DNA from: Amycolatopsis sp. 195334CR
GTDB taxonomy: Bacteria; Actinomycetota; Actinomycetes; Mycobacteriales; Pseudonocardiaceae
Length of the DNA: 64,000 bases
Assembly: GCF_017309385.1 (NCBI RefSeq)
Contig: NZ_JAFJMJ010000004.1
Span: 1 to 64,000, forward strand
Direction of reading: 5' to 3'
In this document: one piece after another, positions 24,349 through 32,850 of the stretch
Layout of the letters: each line of letters begins with the position of its first letter
Position numbering within the stretch: position 1 is the stretch's first letter
Made by a program: the position numbers and the translations under genes
The notes under the pieces: generated by a model
Seen by the model: the letters and a program-made list of their open reading frames with translations, nothing else
Told to the model about the DNA's origin: nothing
Database searches by the model: none

Positions 24349-24496
24349 GGCACGCTCCACGGGGAGGGTTGCTCGGGGCGAGACCACGGTAGCGCGGGCG
24401 GACTATCCGAACTACTAGTGATCCGGGTCACAAGTCGAACCGCCTCCGGCGGGGAGCCGTGTGCTGGGCAGACACCCGCACGAGGAGGTGGACCCG

Positions 24497-25891
24497 GTGC
24501 CCCGTGGCGGAATCGCCTTCGTCCTGCTGCTGGTCCTGCTCGCCGGCTGCGCGGTGCCGATCGACGGCAGGCCGCTGTGGCAGGACCCGGCCGCGGTCGC
24601 CGGGCTGGGCGTCACCGACGGCCCGAGCGGCCCGAAACCCGGTGCGCCGCCGGTGAACCTGACCGCCGAGGGCAGCGACGGCGGGGAGATCGACGCGCTC
24701 GCCATCGCCGCGGTCGCCGACGTCGAGCGCTACTGGGCGGCGAAGCTGCCGGAGACCTTCGGCCAGGAGTACGTACCGGTCATCCGGCTCGTTTCCTACG
24801 ATTCCGGCGAACCCGGCGGCGTCGTCTGCGGTACCGAGACCGAGGGCCTGGTGAACGCCTTCTACTGCGGTGCCGTACCGGACGTCGTCGCCTGGGATCG
24901 CGGCGAACTGCTGCCCGAGCTCAAGGACCAGTTCGGCCCGGCCGCGGTGCTGACCGTGCTGGCCCACGAACTCGGCCACGCCGTGCAGTTCCGGCTCGGC
25001 GTCGGCGAGCAGACCCCGACGATCGTCAAGGAGCAGCAGGCCGACTGCTACACCGGTGCCTACTTCCGCTGGGTGGCCGAGGGCAACTCGCCCGCCTTCC
25101 GGATCACCACCGGCGAAGGGCTCAACCAGGCGCTGTCCACGCTGTTCCTGATCCGCGACTCCGCCGAGGTGACCTTCGAGAACGAGGGTGCGCACGGCAA
25201 CGCCTTCGACCGGGTCTCCGCGTTCCAGTTCGGCTTCACCGACGGGCCCCAGCGGTGCGCGCGGATCGACACCGGCGAGGTCGAAGCCCGCAGCACCCAA
25301 CGGGGTTCGGCGGCGGGCGGTGGGGACGAGCCGAACCTGCGGCTGGACAGCAAGCAGGCGCAGGCGGACCTCACCGCGAGCCTGCGCGAGGCCTTCGCCG
25401 GAACGCGGTCGGCACCGGCGCTGACCACCGGGCCGACGCTGTGCGAGGCGACCGGCAGCCCGGCCGCGTACTGTTCGGCGTCCAACCAGATCGGGCTGAA
25501 CCTGCCGGAGCTGGTGCGGATCGGCACGCCACCGCAGCGCGGCCGTCCCGGCGGGCTCGGCGATTTCGCGGCCTTCGCCGAGGTGGCCTCCCGGTACACG
25601 CTGTCCGTGCAGCAGGAGGCCGGGCACACGCTCGAAGGCCCCGCCGCGGCACAGCGGACCGCCTGCCTGACCGGGTTCTGGGCCGCCACGCTGACCGCCG
25701 GGACGGACACCGCGTTGCGCCTGTCACCCGGTGACCTCGACGAGGCGGTGGCCGAGATGCTCGCGCCGGACAGCCTCATCGCCGCCGACGCCCGCGGGGA
25801 AGCGCTGCCCGCCGGGTTCGCGCGGGTGGCCGCCTTCCGCGACGGGTTCGCCGCCCCCGAACCCGCCGTCTGCTCCTCGACCTATCCCTGA
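24497..25891 (+). CDS. Lipoprotein zinc metallopeptidase-like protein (HEXXH)
   Basis: The 464-residue protein starts with a lipoprotein signal (VLLLVLLAGC, lipobox Cys18). It carries a zinc-protease motif AHELGHAVQF (HExxH at 157-161) followed by EQQADCYTGAYFRWVAEG, which supplies a third ligand acid as in the neutral zinc metallopeptidase (YpfJ-like) family. Several other Cys (VVCGTE, FYCGAV, LCEATG, TACLTG) suggest disulphides outside the membrane. The GTG start follows GAGGAGG. The end overlaps the convergent glycerate kinase gene by ten bases. Its substrate is unknown. Confidence 0.85.
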   Translation: MPRGGIAFVLLLVLLAGCAVPIDGRPLWQDPAAVAGLGVTDGPSGPKPGAPPVNLTAEGSDGGEIDALAIAAVADVERYWAAKLPETFGQEYVPVIRLVSYDSGEPGGVVCGTETEGLVNAFYCGAVPDVVAWDRGELLPELKDQFGPAAVLTVLAHELGHAVQFRLGVGEQTPTIVKEQQADCYTGAYFRWVAEGNSPAFRITTGEGLNQALSTLFLIRDSAEVTFENEGAHGNAFDRVSAFQFGFTDGPQRCARIDTGEVEARSTQRGSAAGGGDEPNLRLDSKQAQADLTASLREAFAGTRSAPALTTGPTLCEATGSPAAYCSASNQIGLNLPELVRIGTPPQRGRPGGLGDFAAFAEVASRYTLSVQQEAGHTLEGPAAAQRTACLTGFWAATLTAGTDTALRLSPGDLDEAVAEMLAPDSLIAADARGEALPAGFARVAAFRDGFAAPEPAVCSSTYP

Positions 25892-27030
25892 AGGTGGTCG
25901 CGGGCCAGTTGCGCGGCCCGCCGCCGCAGCAGCCGGGCCGCTTCCGCCATCGACCGGGTCGGGTCCGGTTCGACGTCGGCGAGCGCGTACGCGGCCCGGA
26001 AGCCCGCCGCCTCCAGCTCCGGCGGGGAGAGCAGGCAGCGCCCGGCCACCGCGATCACCGGCACGTCCCCGGCCGCCCGCGCCACCCCGGACGGCGCCTT
26101 GCCGTGCAGCGTCTGCGTGTCGAGCGAACCCTCGCCGGTGATGACCAGCCGGGCGTCGCGGAGGGCGGCGGGGAAGTCCAGCAACTCCAGCACCACCTCG
26201 ATCCCCGGCCGGGTTTTCGCGCCCAGCAGGGAAAGCGCGGCGAACCCGACCCCGCCCGCCGCGCCGGCTCCCGGCGCGTCCACGTGTTCGGTGCCGACGA
26301 ACGACGCCCACCGGTGCAACGCGCGGTCCAGCAACTCGACCTGCTCCGGTGACGCGCCCTTCTGCGGCCCGTAGACCGCCGCCGCACCCCGTTCGCCGAG
26401 TAGCGGGTTGTCGACGTCGGTGGCCAGTTCGAATTCCACTTCGGACAGACGAGGGTCCAGGCCGGACAGGTCGAGCCGGTCCAGGTCCAGCAGGGCGGCT
26501 CCGCCGGGCGGCAGGTCCCGGCCATGCGCGTCGAGCAGGCGCGCGCCCAGTGCGGTCAGCATGCCCGCGCCGCCGTCGGTGCACGCGCTGCCGCCGACGC
26601 CGAGCACCACCCGGCGGCGGCCGGCCCGGATCGCCGCCGCGACCAGCTCCCCGGTCCCGGAGCTGGTCGCGGTCAGCGGCAGCGGGGGACCGGGCAGCCG
26701 GTGCAGCCCGGACGCCTCCGCCAGCTCGACCACCGCCGTGTCACCGCGGATCGCGAGCGAGGCGGACACCGGCTCTCCGGCGGGGCCGGTCACCACCGTG
26801 CGCAGACGGCGGAAACCGGCCGACACCACCGCTTCGACGGTGCCGTCCCCGCCGTCCGCGACCGGCAGCGACCGCACCGGGACCTCCGGTCGCACCTCGG
26901 CGATCCCGGCGGCCACCGCGGCAGCCACCTCGGCCGCGGACAGCGAGCCCTTGAACTTGTCCGGCGCGACGAGCACCGCTGAGGGCGGGCGGCGGGCGGG
27001 ACTGTCCGCCGCGACGGGCACTTCGCTCAT
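25882..27030 (-). CDS. Glycerate kinase
   Basis: The 382-residue protein belongs to the GlxK/GarK family: VLVAPDKFKGSLSAAEVAAA and VADGGDGTVEAVVSAG at the N-terminus, LGVGGSACTDGGAGMLTALG in the middle, and VITGEGSLDTQTLHGKAPSG near the end are its conserved blocks. It phosphorylates D-glycerate with ATP, giving 2- or 3-phosphoglycerate depending on subclass. The ATG overlaps the stop of glyoxylate carboligase (ATGA). It is the last step of the glyoxylate-to-glycolysis branch in this operon. Confidence 0.93.
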   Translation of the reverse strand: MSEVPVAADSPARRPPSAVLVAPDKFKGSLSAAEVAAAVAAGIAEVRPEVPVRSLPVADGGDGTVEAVVSAGFRRLRTVVTGPAGEPVSASLAIRGDTAVVELAEASGLHRLPGPPLPLTATSSGTGELVAAAIRAGRRRVVLGVGGSACTDGGAGMLTALGARLLDAHGRDLPPGGAALLDLDRLDLSGLDPRLSEVEFELATDVDNPLLGERGAAAVYGPQKGASPEQVELLDRALHRWASFVGTEHVDAPGAGAAGGVGFAALSLLGAKTRPGIEVVLELLDFPAALRDARLVITGEGSLDTQTLHGKAPSGVARAAGDVPVIAVAGRCLLSPPELEAAGFRAAYALADVEPDPTRSMAEAARLLRRRAAQLARDHLQG

Positions 27031-28724
27031 GGCAGCGGCTCGAACTCCTTCACCGCGTCGATCGCCGGGCCGTGCGGCGTGTTCGCCTCCCGTTCGATCA
27101 TGATCTCCACCAGCACCGGCCGCGAGGTGGCGACCGCTTCCTTGCGCGCCCATTCGATGGTGTCCCGGATGTCACCGGGCTCGGTCACGCGGCGCCCGGC
27201 GCAGCCGTAGGCCTCCATCACCTTGACGTTGTCCGTGCCGTACTCGTCGTAGTGGATGTCCACCTGGTAGTTCATCCGGTACGGGATGGACGCCTGCCGG
27301 ATCAGGCCAAGGTACTCGTTGTTGATCATGATCAGCACGAACGGCACGTGGTACTGCGCGGCCACCGCCAGTTCCTCGACCAGGTACTGGAACCCGTAGT
27401 CGCCGACGATGCCGACCACCTCGGCCTCCGGCGCCGCCTTCTTCACCCCGATCGCGGCCGGGATCTCCCAGCCGAGCGGCCCGGCCTGCCCGCAGATCTG
27501 GTACCGGCGCGGCTTGTACGCCTTCTGGTGCTGCCCGCCCCAGATCTGGTAGAGCCCGATCGCGGTGACGAAGTAGGTGTCCTCGTCGAAGATCTCGTTG
27601 ATCTCCTTGTACACCCTGGGTGCCTTGATCGGCGTGGTCTCGAAGTCCTCGCGCCGGACCAAAGTGGACTTCAGCTCGGCGATGCGCGAGACCCAGCCAC
27701 CCGCCGGGCGTGCCGCGTCGCGGGCCTTCGCCGTGCGCAGCAACGCTTGCAGGAACAGCTTGGCGTCGGAGACCACACCGAGCTCCGGCGGGAACACCTT
27801 GCCCAGCTGCGTCGGCTCGATGTCGACGTGGATGAACTTGCGCTCACCGCGGTAGACGTCGAGCGTGCCGGTGTGGCGGTCGCCGAAGCGCGCGCCCACC
27901 GCGAGCACGGTGTCGGACTCCAGGAAGGACGCGTTGCCGTAGCGCTGCGAGGTCTGCACCCCGGTGATGCCGGCGAACAGCGGGTGGTCCTCGTCGATCG
28001 CGCCCTTGCCCATCAGCGTGACCTGCACCGGGATGTTCAGGTACTCGGCCAGCTCCCGCAGTTCGGCGGCCGCCTCGGCGATGATCACCCCGCCACCGGC
28101 GAGCAGCAGCGGTTTTTCCGCCGCCAGCAACAGGTCCAGCGCGCGCTCCACCCGCGGCTGGTACGGGTGCACGGCTTCCACCGGCAGGGGCGCGTCGATC
28201 GAGGCGTCGTACTCGATCTCCTGCTGCGCGATGTCCACCGGGATGTCGATCAGCACCGGACCCGGACGGCCCGAGCGGGCGATCCGGAAGGCCTCCCGGA
28301 AGATCCACGGCGCGGTGGCGGCCTCCTTGATCTGCACCGCCCACTTCGTCACCGGCTTGGCGATGTCCACGATGTCGACCGCCTGGAAGGCTTCCTGGTG
28401 CAGTTTCGACGAGGCCGCCTGACCGGTGACGCAGAGGATCGGGATCGAGTCGGCCATCGCGGTGTACAGGCCGGTGATCATGTTCGTGCCTGCCGGGCCG
28501 GAGGTGCCGATGGCCACGCCGACGCGGCCGTTGGTGCGGGCCCAACCGTCGGCCATGTGCGTGGCGCCCTCCTCGTGGCGCACGGTCAGGTGCTCGATCC
28601 CGCCGCGGACCTCCATCGCCTTGTACAACGGGAGGATCGCCGCACCGGGACACCCGAAGGCGACGTCCACGCCTTCGGACTTGAGCACCTCGACCACCGC
28701 TTCCATCGCGGGCATGCGCGCCAT
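27027..28724 (-). CDS. gcl: Glyoxylate carboligase (tartronate-semialdehyde synthase) with Glu51
   Basis: This 565-residue ThDP enzyme aligns by eye over its length with E. coli Gcl: FGCPGAAILPLYKAM, GTSGPAGTNMITGLY, SGRPGPVLIDIP, DTYFVTAIGLYQIWGG, CGQAGPLGWEIPAA and NNEYLGLIRQ. It joins two glyoxylates into tartronate semialdehyde with loss of CO2. The neighbours (hydroxypyruvate isomerase, tartronate semialdehyde reductase, glycerate kinase) fit. At position 51, where E. coli Gcl has the unusual Val, this protein has Glu (VRHEEGATHMADG), like acetolactate synthases. The start follows GAGGAGG, which lies within the end of glxR. A related carboligase with another substrate cannot be excluded. 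Confidence 0.88.
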   Translation of the reverse strand: MARMPAMEAVVEVLKSEGVDVAFGCPGAAILPLYKAMEVRGGIEHLTVRHEEGATHMADGWARTNGRVGVAIGTSGPAGTNMITGLYTAMADSIPILCVTGQAASSKLHQEAFQAVDIVDIAKPVTKWAVQIKEAATAPWIFREAFRIARSGRPGPVLIDIPVDIAQQEIEYDASIDAPLPVEAVHPYQPRVERALDLLLAAEKPLLLAGGGVIIAEAAAELRELAEYLNIPVQVTLMGKGAIDEDHPLFAGITGVQTSQRYGNASFLESDTVLAVGARFGDRHTGTLDVYRGERKFIHVDIEPTQLGKVFPPELGVVSDAKLFLQALLRTAKARDAARPAGGWVSRIAELKSTLVRREDFETTPIKAPRVYKEINEIFDEDTYFVTAIGLYQIWGGQHQKAYKPRRYQICGQAGPLGWEIPAAIGVKKAAPEAEVVGIVGDYGFQYLVEELAVAAQYHVPFVLIMINNEYLGLIRQASIPYRMNYQVDIHYDEYGTDNVKVMEAYGCAGRRVTEPGDIRDTIEWARKEAVATSRPVLVEIMIEREANTPHGPAIDAVKEFEPLP

Positions 28725-28725
28725 C

Positions 28726-29610
28726 TCAGTTCCCTCCTCGGCCGGACAGCCGCTCGACCACGGTGAGCAGCGCGGAATGGTCGGAATCGCCGAGCCCCTG
28801 CGCGCGGGCGGCCTGCACCAGCGCGGCGACCTGGCCGCCGAACGGCAGGGAGACCTCGGCCTGCCGCGCCGCGTCGAGCACGATGCCCATGTCCTTGTGG
28901 TGCAGGTCGATCCGGAAGCCGGGCCGGAAGTCCCGCGCCAGCATGGACTCCCGCTTGAGCTCCAGGATCCGGCTCGCGGCCAGCCCACCGGCCAGCACGT
29001 CGAGCCCGGCCCGAGCGTCCACACCGGACGCTTCCAGCAGCACGATCGCCTCGGCCACCAGCGCGTAGGTGCCGCCGACCACGAGCTGGTTGGCCGCCTT
29101 GACCACCTGGCCCGCGCCGTTCGGCCCGACCAGCGCGGCCACCTTGCCGACCGCGTCGAAAACCGGCTTCGCCGCGTCGAAATCGGCTTGCGTGCCACCG
29201 GCCATGATGGACAGCACGGCGTTGACCGCGCCCGCCTCACCACCGGAGACCGGCGCGTCGAGCACGCGGACCTCCTTGCGGGCGCCCGCTTCGGCCACCT
29301 TCTGCGAGGTCTCCGGCTTGATCGTGCTGAAGTCGATGAACAGGGTGCCGGGCTTGATCGTCTCGAACACCCCGCCCTCGCCGAGCACGACCGCTTCGAC
29401 GTGTGGATCGGCGGGCAGCATGGTGATCACCACGTCCGCGCCATCGATGGCGTCGGCGACCGAACCGGCCGCCTTGCCGCCGTCTTCGGCGAGCCGGGCG
29501 ACGGCCTTCGCTTCGAGGTCGTAGCCGGTCACGGTGAACCCGGCGCGCACCAGGTTGCGGGCCATCGGCGCGCCCATGATGCCGAGGCCGATGAATGCGA
29601 GGTCAGTCAT
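28726..29610 (-). CDS. glxR: 2-hydroxy-3-oxopropionate (tartronate semialdehyde) reductase
   Basis: The 294-residue beta-hydroxyacid dehydrogenase has the N-terminal NAD(P) motif FIGLGIMGAPMARNL, the substrate-binding DAPVSGGEAGA block, and the catalytic Lys in GAGQVVKAANQLVVGG. With gcl one base downstream and hyi upstream (8-base overlap), it reduces tartronate semialdehyde to D-glycerate. It would be called 3-hydroxyisobutyrate dehydrogenase-like by sequence alone; the context fixes the assignment. Confidence 0.9.
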   Translation of the reverse strand: MTDLAFIGLGIMGAPMARNLVRAGFTVTGYDLEAKAVARLAEDGGKAAGSVADAIDGADVVITMLPADPHVEAVVLGEGGVFETIKPGTLFIDFSTIKPETSQKVAEAGARKEVRVLDAPVSGGEAGAVNAVLSIMAGGTQADFDAAKPVFDAVGKVAALVGPNGAGQVVKAANQLVVGGTYALVAEAIVLLEASGVDARAGLDVLAGGLAASRILELKRESMLARDFRPGFRIDLHHKDMGIVLDAARQAEVSLPFGGQVAALVQAARAQGLGDSDHSALLTVVERLSGRGGN

Positions 29611-30439
29611 GGAGTTCCTTCGTCGTCTGGGAAAGCCAGCCGAAGCTGTCGGCGCTGGCACCGGACGGCTGGTACTCCAGGCCCACGTAGCCCGAGTAGC
29701 CGTTCGCGGCGAGCTTGCCGAGGTGCCCGGCGAGGTCGACCGATCCCGTGCCCGGCTCGTTGCGGCCGGGCGCGTCGGCGATCTGCACGTGGCCGATCCG
29801 GCCGGTGTGCGTGGCGATGACCGCGTCGAGGTCGTCGCCGTTGACGGTCAGGTGGTAGAGATCGGCCAGCAGCCGCAGGTTCCAGCCGTGGTCCTCGCGC
29901 TGCACCCGGTCGAGCACGGCGAGGGCGTCGGCGGCGGTGCGCAGCGGGTAGGCCGCGACCCCGCTCACCGGCTCGAGGAGCACCACCGCGCCGATGTCCC
30001 CGGCCGCGCGGGCGGCGATCGCCAGGTTCTCCGCGCCGATCTCGTCCTGCTCGGCCGGGTCGGTGCCGTCGATCCGGTTGCCGTACAGGGCGTTGAACGC
30101 CCGGCAGCCGAGTTCCTGCGCGATGCCGATCGCGATCGGCAGGCTCTCGCGGAACTCCCCGGACCGCCGCGGCAGCGAGACGAGCCCGCGGTCCCCGGCG
30201 GGCATGTCGCCCGCGGCGAAGTTCAAGCCCGCCAAGCGGACCCCGGCGTCACGGATCGCGCGGACGAACCGCGTGACCTCCGCGTCGCCGGGCGTCGAGG
30301 TTTCGAACGGCCACCAGAACTCGACCGCGTCGAACCCCGCCGCCTTCGCCGCGGCCGGGCGGTCGAGCAGGGGGAGTTCGGTGAAGAGGATGGAGAGGTT
30401 CACGTCGAGCCGGAGGCCTTCCGGCACGGAGACGGTCAT
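29603..30439 (-). CDS. hyi: Hydroxypyruvate isomerase
   Basis: The 278-residue TIM-barrel protein has the Hyi/IolE-type pattern: LDVNLSILFTELPLLDRPAA, GFDAVEFWWPFE, GLNFAAGDMPAGDRGL, ALYGNR, VVLLEPV, then LLADLYHLTVNGDDL and IGHVQIADAPGRNEPGTG, whose Glu, Asp and His residues bind the metal. It interconverts hydroxypyruvate and tartronate semialdehyde. It overlaps glxR by eight bases and the gene before it by ATGA. The ribosome site is AAAGGG. Confidence 0.92.
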   Translation of the reverse strand: MTVSVPEGLRLDVNLSILFTELPLLDRPAAAKAAGFDAVEFWWPFETSTPGDAEVTRFVRAIRDAGVRLAGLNFAAGDMPAGDRGLVSLPRRSGEFRESLPIAIGIAQELGCRAFNALYGNRIDGTDPAEQDEIGAENLAIAARAAGDIGAVVLLEPVSGVAAYPLRTAADALAVLDRVQREDHGWNLRLLADLYHLTVNGDDLDAVIATHTGRIGHVQIADAPGRNEPGTGSVDLAGHLGKLAANGYSGYVGLEYQPSGASADSFGWLSQTTKELHD

Positions 30440-30825
30440 GCTGCCCTTTCCCGGGTCCGGCGGTAGGCCCGCCAGTCCCCGATCTCGGTGATGTCGCGGA
30501 GTTGGACGTGGGAGGTGTACGGGCGGCGCAACAGCATCGCGAACGCCGAACTGCCGTCGGCCAGTTCGACGACGCCGAGCTCCAGTTCGTGGGGTTCGGA
30601 CGGCAGCACGTGGTCGCGCAACGCGTCGAGGCCGATTTCGTAGACCTCGCCCGCGACCGCCGCGCCGCCGTGGGAGACCGGGAACAGCGCCGGGCACTGG
30701 TCGCCGACCGAGTAGAAGCGGTACTTGGGTGCCGTGGTGGTCGCGGTGACCAGCGGTGCCCCGCCGAGCAGGTGGTGCAGCGGTTCGCCGCGCATCGCGC
30801 CGCCGTTGAGGAACATCAGGACCAC
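30436..30825 (-). CDS. Stand-alone allophanate hydrolase C-terminal domain protein
   Basis: The 129-residue protein matches the small C-terminal domain of allophanate hydrolase (AtzF): FLNGGAMRGEPLHHLLGGA, TAPKYRFYSVGDQCPALFPV, AVAGEVYEIG and a strand with LELGVVELADGSSAF. The catalytic amidase domain is absent here. In AtzF this domain removes CO2 after amide hydrolysis. It is coupled to hyi by ATGA and lies 11 bases after the permease. GTG at 30825 is chosen because AAGGAGG lies six bases before it; ATG at 30816 is possible. The gene sits in a purine-nitrogen operon, which suits urea-derived metabolites, but the role of an isolated domain is open. Confidence 0.75.
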   Translation of the reverse strand: MVLMFLNGGAMRGEPLHHLLGGAPLVTATTTAPKYRFYSVGDQCPALFPVSHGGAAVAGEVYEIGLDALRDHVLPSEPHELELGVVELADGSSAFAMLLRRPYTSHVQLRDITEIGDWRAYRRTRERAA

Positions 30826-30836
30826 AGCCGTCCTCC

Positions 30837-32282
30837 TTAGAAGAGTGCTTTCACGCCGTTGATGCCGAAGTAGACGGCGAAGACCAGCGCCAGCAGGGTG
30901 AGCAGCCAGCCGGCCTCGCGCCATTTGCCCTTGCAGGTCTTGACCAGCACGAACGCGATCAGGCCCGCGCCAACGCCGTTGGTGATCGAGTAGGTGAACG
31001 GGATCAGCGCCGCGGTGAGGAACACCGGGATCGTGTAGTCCGCCTCGGTCCACGGGATGTGGCGGACCTGGGCCATCATCATGCCGCCGATGACCACCAG
31101 CGCCGGGGCCGCCGCCTGCGCCGGGACCACCCCGGCCAGCGGGGTGAACAGCAGGGTGAGCGCGAACAGCGCCCCGGTGACCACGCTCGCCAGCCCGGTC
31201 CGCGCGCCCTCGCCGACACCCGCCGCCGACTCCATGAACACCGTGTTCGGCGAGGAGCCGGTGACCCCGCCCGCGACCGCGCCCGCCCCGTCGACCAGCA
31301 GGATGCGGCCCATGCCGGGCACCTTGCCGTCCTTGGACAGCCCGGCCTCCTGCGAAACGCTGGTGATCGTGCCCATCGCGTCGAAGAAGCCGGACAGCAC
31401 CAGGGTGAACAGGAAGATGGTCGCGGTCAGCGCGCCGGCCGAGACGAACCCGCCGAACAGGTCCACCTCGCCGAGCAGCCCGAAGTCGGGCGCGGCGAAG
31501 AAGTCCGTCGGCAGCGTCGGCTCGGTGCGGCCCCACTCGCCGAGGCCGAACCCGTCGTGCAGCACGACCGCGGCCACCGTGGCCACCCCGATGCTGATCA
31601 GCACCGCGCCGGGTACCTTGCGCGCTACCAGCACCGTCATCAGCAGCAGGCCGAAGCAGAACACCGCGATCGGCCAGCCGTCGAGGTGCCCGTCCACGCC
31701 GAGCTGCACCGGGACCGTGGTGCCCGCCGCGTCCGGGACGCGGGTGACGAACCCGGCGCTGACCAGGCCGACGAGCGCGATGTAGAGCCCGATGCCGACG
31801 GTGATCGCGGTTTTCAGCGGCATCGGGATGGCGTTGAGGATCCGCTCGCGGATCCCGCTGGCGGCCATCAGCACGATGCACAGGCCCTCCAGCACCACCA
31901 GGCCGAACGCCTGCGCCCAGGTCATCGAGGGCGCCATCTGGAAGGCCACGATGCCGTTGATGCCGAGCCCGGCGGCCAGCGCCAGCGGCGCGTTGCCGAC
32001 CACGCCCATCAGCACGGTCATCACCGCCGCCGAGAGCGCGGTGGCGGTGGTCAGCTGGGCGGTGCTCAGCTTGGTGCCGGTGATGTCCGCCGACGCGCCC
32101 AGGATGAGCGGGTTGAGCAGCACGATGTAGGCCATCGCGACGAAGGTGGTGATGCCGCCGCGCACCTCGCGGCCGACGGTGCTGCGCCGGTCCGAGATCC
32201 GGAAGAACCGGTCGAGCGGGGACTTGCGTGGGGGTTCGGGCTCGTCTTCGTGAACCCGGTCATCGGGACGTGCCAGCGTCAT
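30837..32282 (-). CDS. Purine permease, NCS2 family AzgA-like (hypoxanthine/guanine/adenine)
   Basis: The 481-residue carrier has about 12-14 membrane helices and the AzgA signature blocks: STVGREVRGGITTFVAMAYI, GLGINGIVAF, FFDAMGTITSVSQEAG, and GAGAVAGGVTGSSPNTVFME. AzgA carriers import adenine, guanine or hypoxanthine with protons. The position between the deaminase and the glyoxylate genes supports purine-base uptake for the whole operon. Confidence 0.9.
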   Translation of the reverse strand: MTLARPDDRVHEDEPEPPRKSPLDRFFRISDRRSTVGREVRGGITTFVAMAYIVLLNPLILGASADITGTKLSTAQLTTATALSAAVMTVLMGVVGNAPLALAAGLGINGIVAFQMAPSMTWAQAFGLVVLEGLCIVLMAASGIRERILNAIPMPLKTAITVGIGLYIALVGLVSAGFVTRVPDAAGTTVPVQLGVDGHLDGWPIAVFCFGLLLMTVLVARKVPGAVLISIGVATVAAVVLHDGFGLGEWGRTEPTLPTDFFAAPDFGLLGEVDLFGGFVSAGALTATIFLFTLVLSGFFDAMGTITSVSQEAGLSKDGKVPGMGRILLVDGAGAVAGGVTGSSPNTVFMESAAGVGEGARTGLASVVTGALFALTLLFTPLAGVVPAQAAAPALVVIGGMMMAQVRHIPWTEADYTIPVFLTAALIPFTYSITNGVGAGLIAFVLVKTCKGKWREAGWLLTLLALVFAVYFGINGVKALF

Positions 32283-32353
32283 TGGGGGCGTCCTCTCCCT
32301 TGCCGGTGGGTTTCGGGGACGTGGTTGTGGTGCTCCGGTCAGCGTTCGTGCGC

Positions 32354-32836
32354 TCAGTAGTCGACGCGGTCCGGCTGGTCGAGCCAGGTCGCGAACGGGG
32401 TGAAACCGTCCTCTACGGACACCTGGGCCACGGGTACGGACCAGGCGTCGCGAGGGGTGGAGAACAGGTCGTAGAAGGCGAGGTCGTCGAACCCGGCCTT
32501 CGCCGCGTCGTGCCGGTCGGCCGCGTAGACCACGCGGTCCACCCGCGCCCACAGCGACGAGGCCAGGCACATCGGGCACGGTTCGCAGGACGACACCAGC
32601 ACGCAGCCGTCGAGCTTGAAGGTGCCCAGCGCGCGGCAGGCCGCGCGGATCGCGACCACCTCGGCGTGCGCGGTCGGGTCGAGGTCGGGGGTGACCCGGT
32701 TGACCCCGGTCGCGACGATCTCGCCGTCGCGCACGACCAGCGCGCCGAACGGGCCGCCGCCTTCCTTGACGTTCTTCGCGGCCAGCCGCACGCATTCGGT
32801 GAGCCAGGCGGCTTCGGCGGTTTCGATGGTGGTCAT
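32354..32836 (-). CDS. Guanine deaminase-type nucleoside deaminase
   Basis: The 160-residue CDA-fold zinc deaminase has HAE (57-59: His ligand and catalytic Glu) and PCPMC with C87 and C90 as zinc ligands. The C-terminal extension (DDLAFYDLF, then FTPFATWLDQPDRVDY) matches the B. subtilis GuaD-like guanine deaminases rather than TadA. It converts guanine to xanthine, the substrate of the xanthine dehydrogenase encoded just upstream on the same strand. A related ammeline or cytosine activity cannot be ruled out. Confidence 0.87.
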   Translation of the reverse strand: MTTIETAEAAWLTECVRLAAKNVKEGGGPFGALVVRDGEIVATGVNRVTPDLDPTAHAEVVAIRAACRALGTFKLDGCVLVSSCEPCPMCLASSLWARVDRVVYAADRHDAAKAGFDDLAFYDLFSTPRDAWSVPVAQVSVEDGFTPFATWLDQPDRVDY

Positions 32837-32850
32837 GGTTCTCCAGGTCT

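Noticed and set aside
32354..32836. tRNA adenosine deaminase TadA
   Set aside because: The C-terminal block and the purine operon context match guanine deaminase; TadA is not normally placed here.
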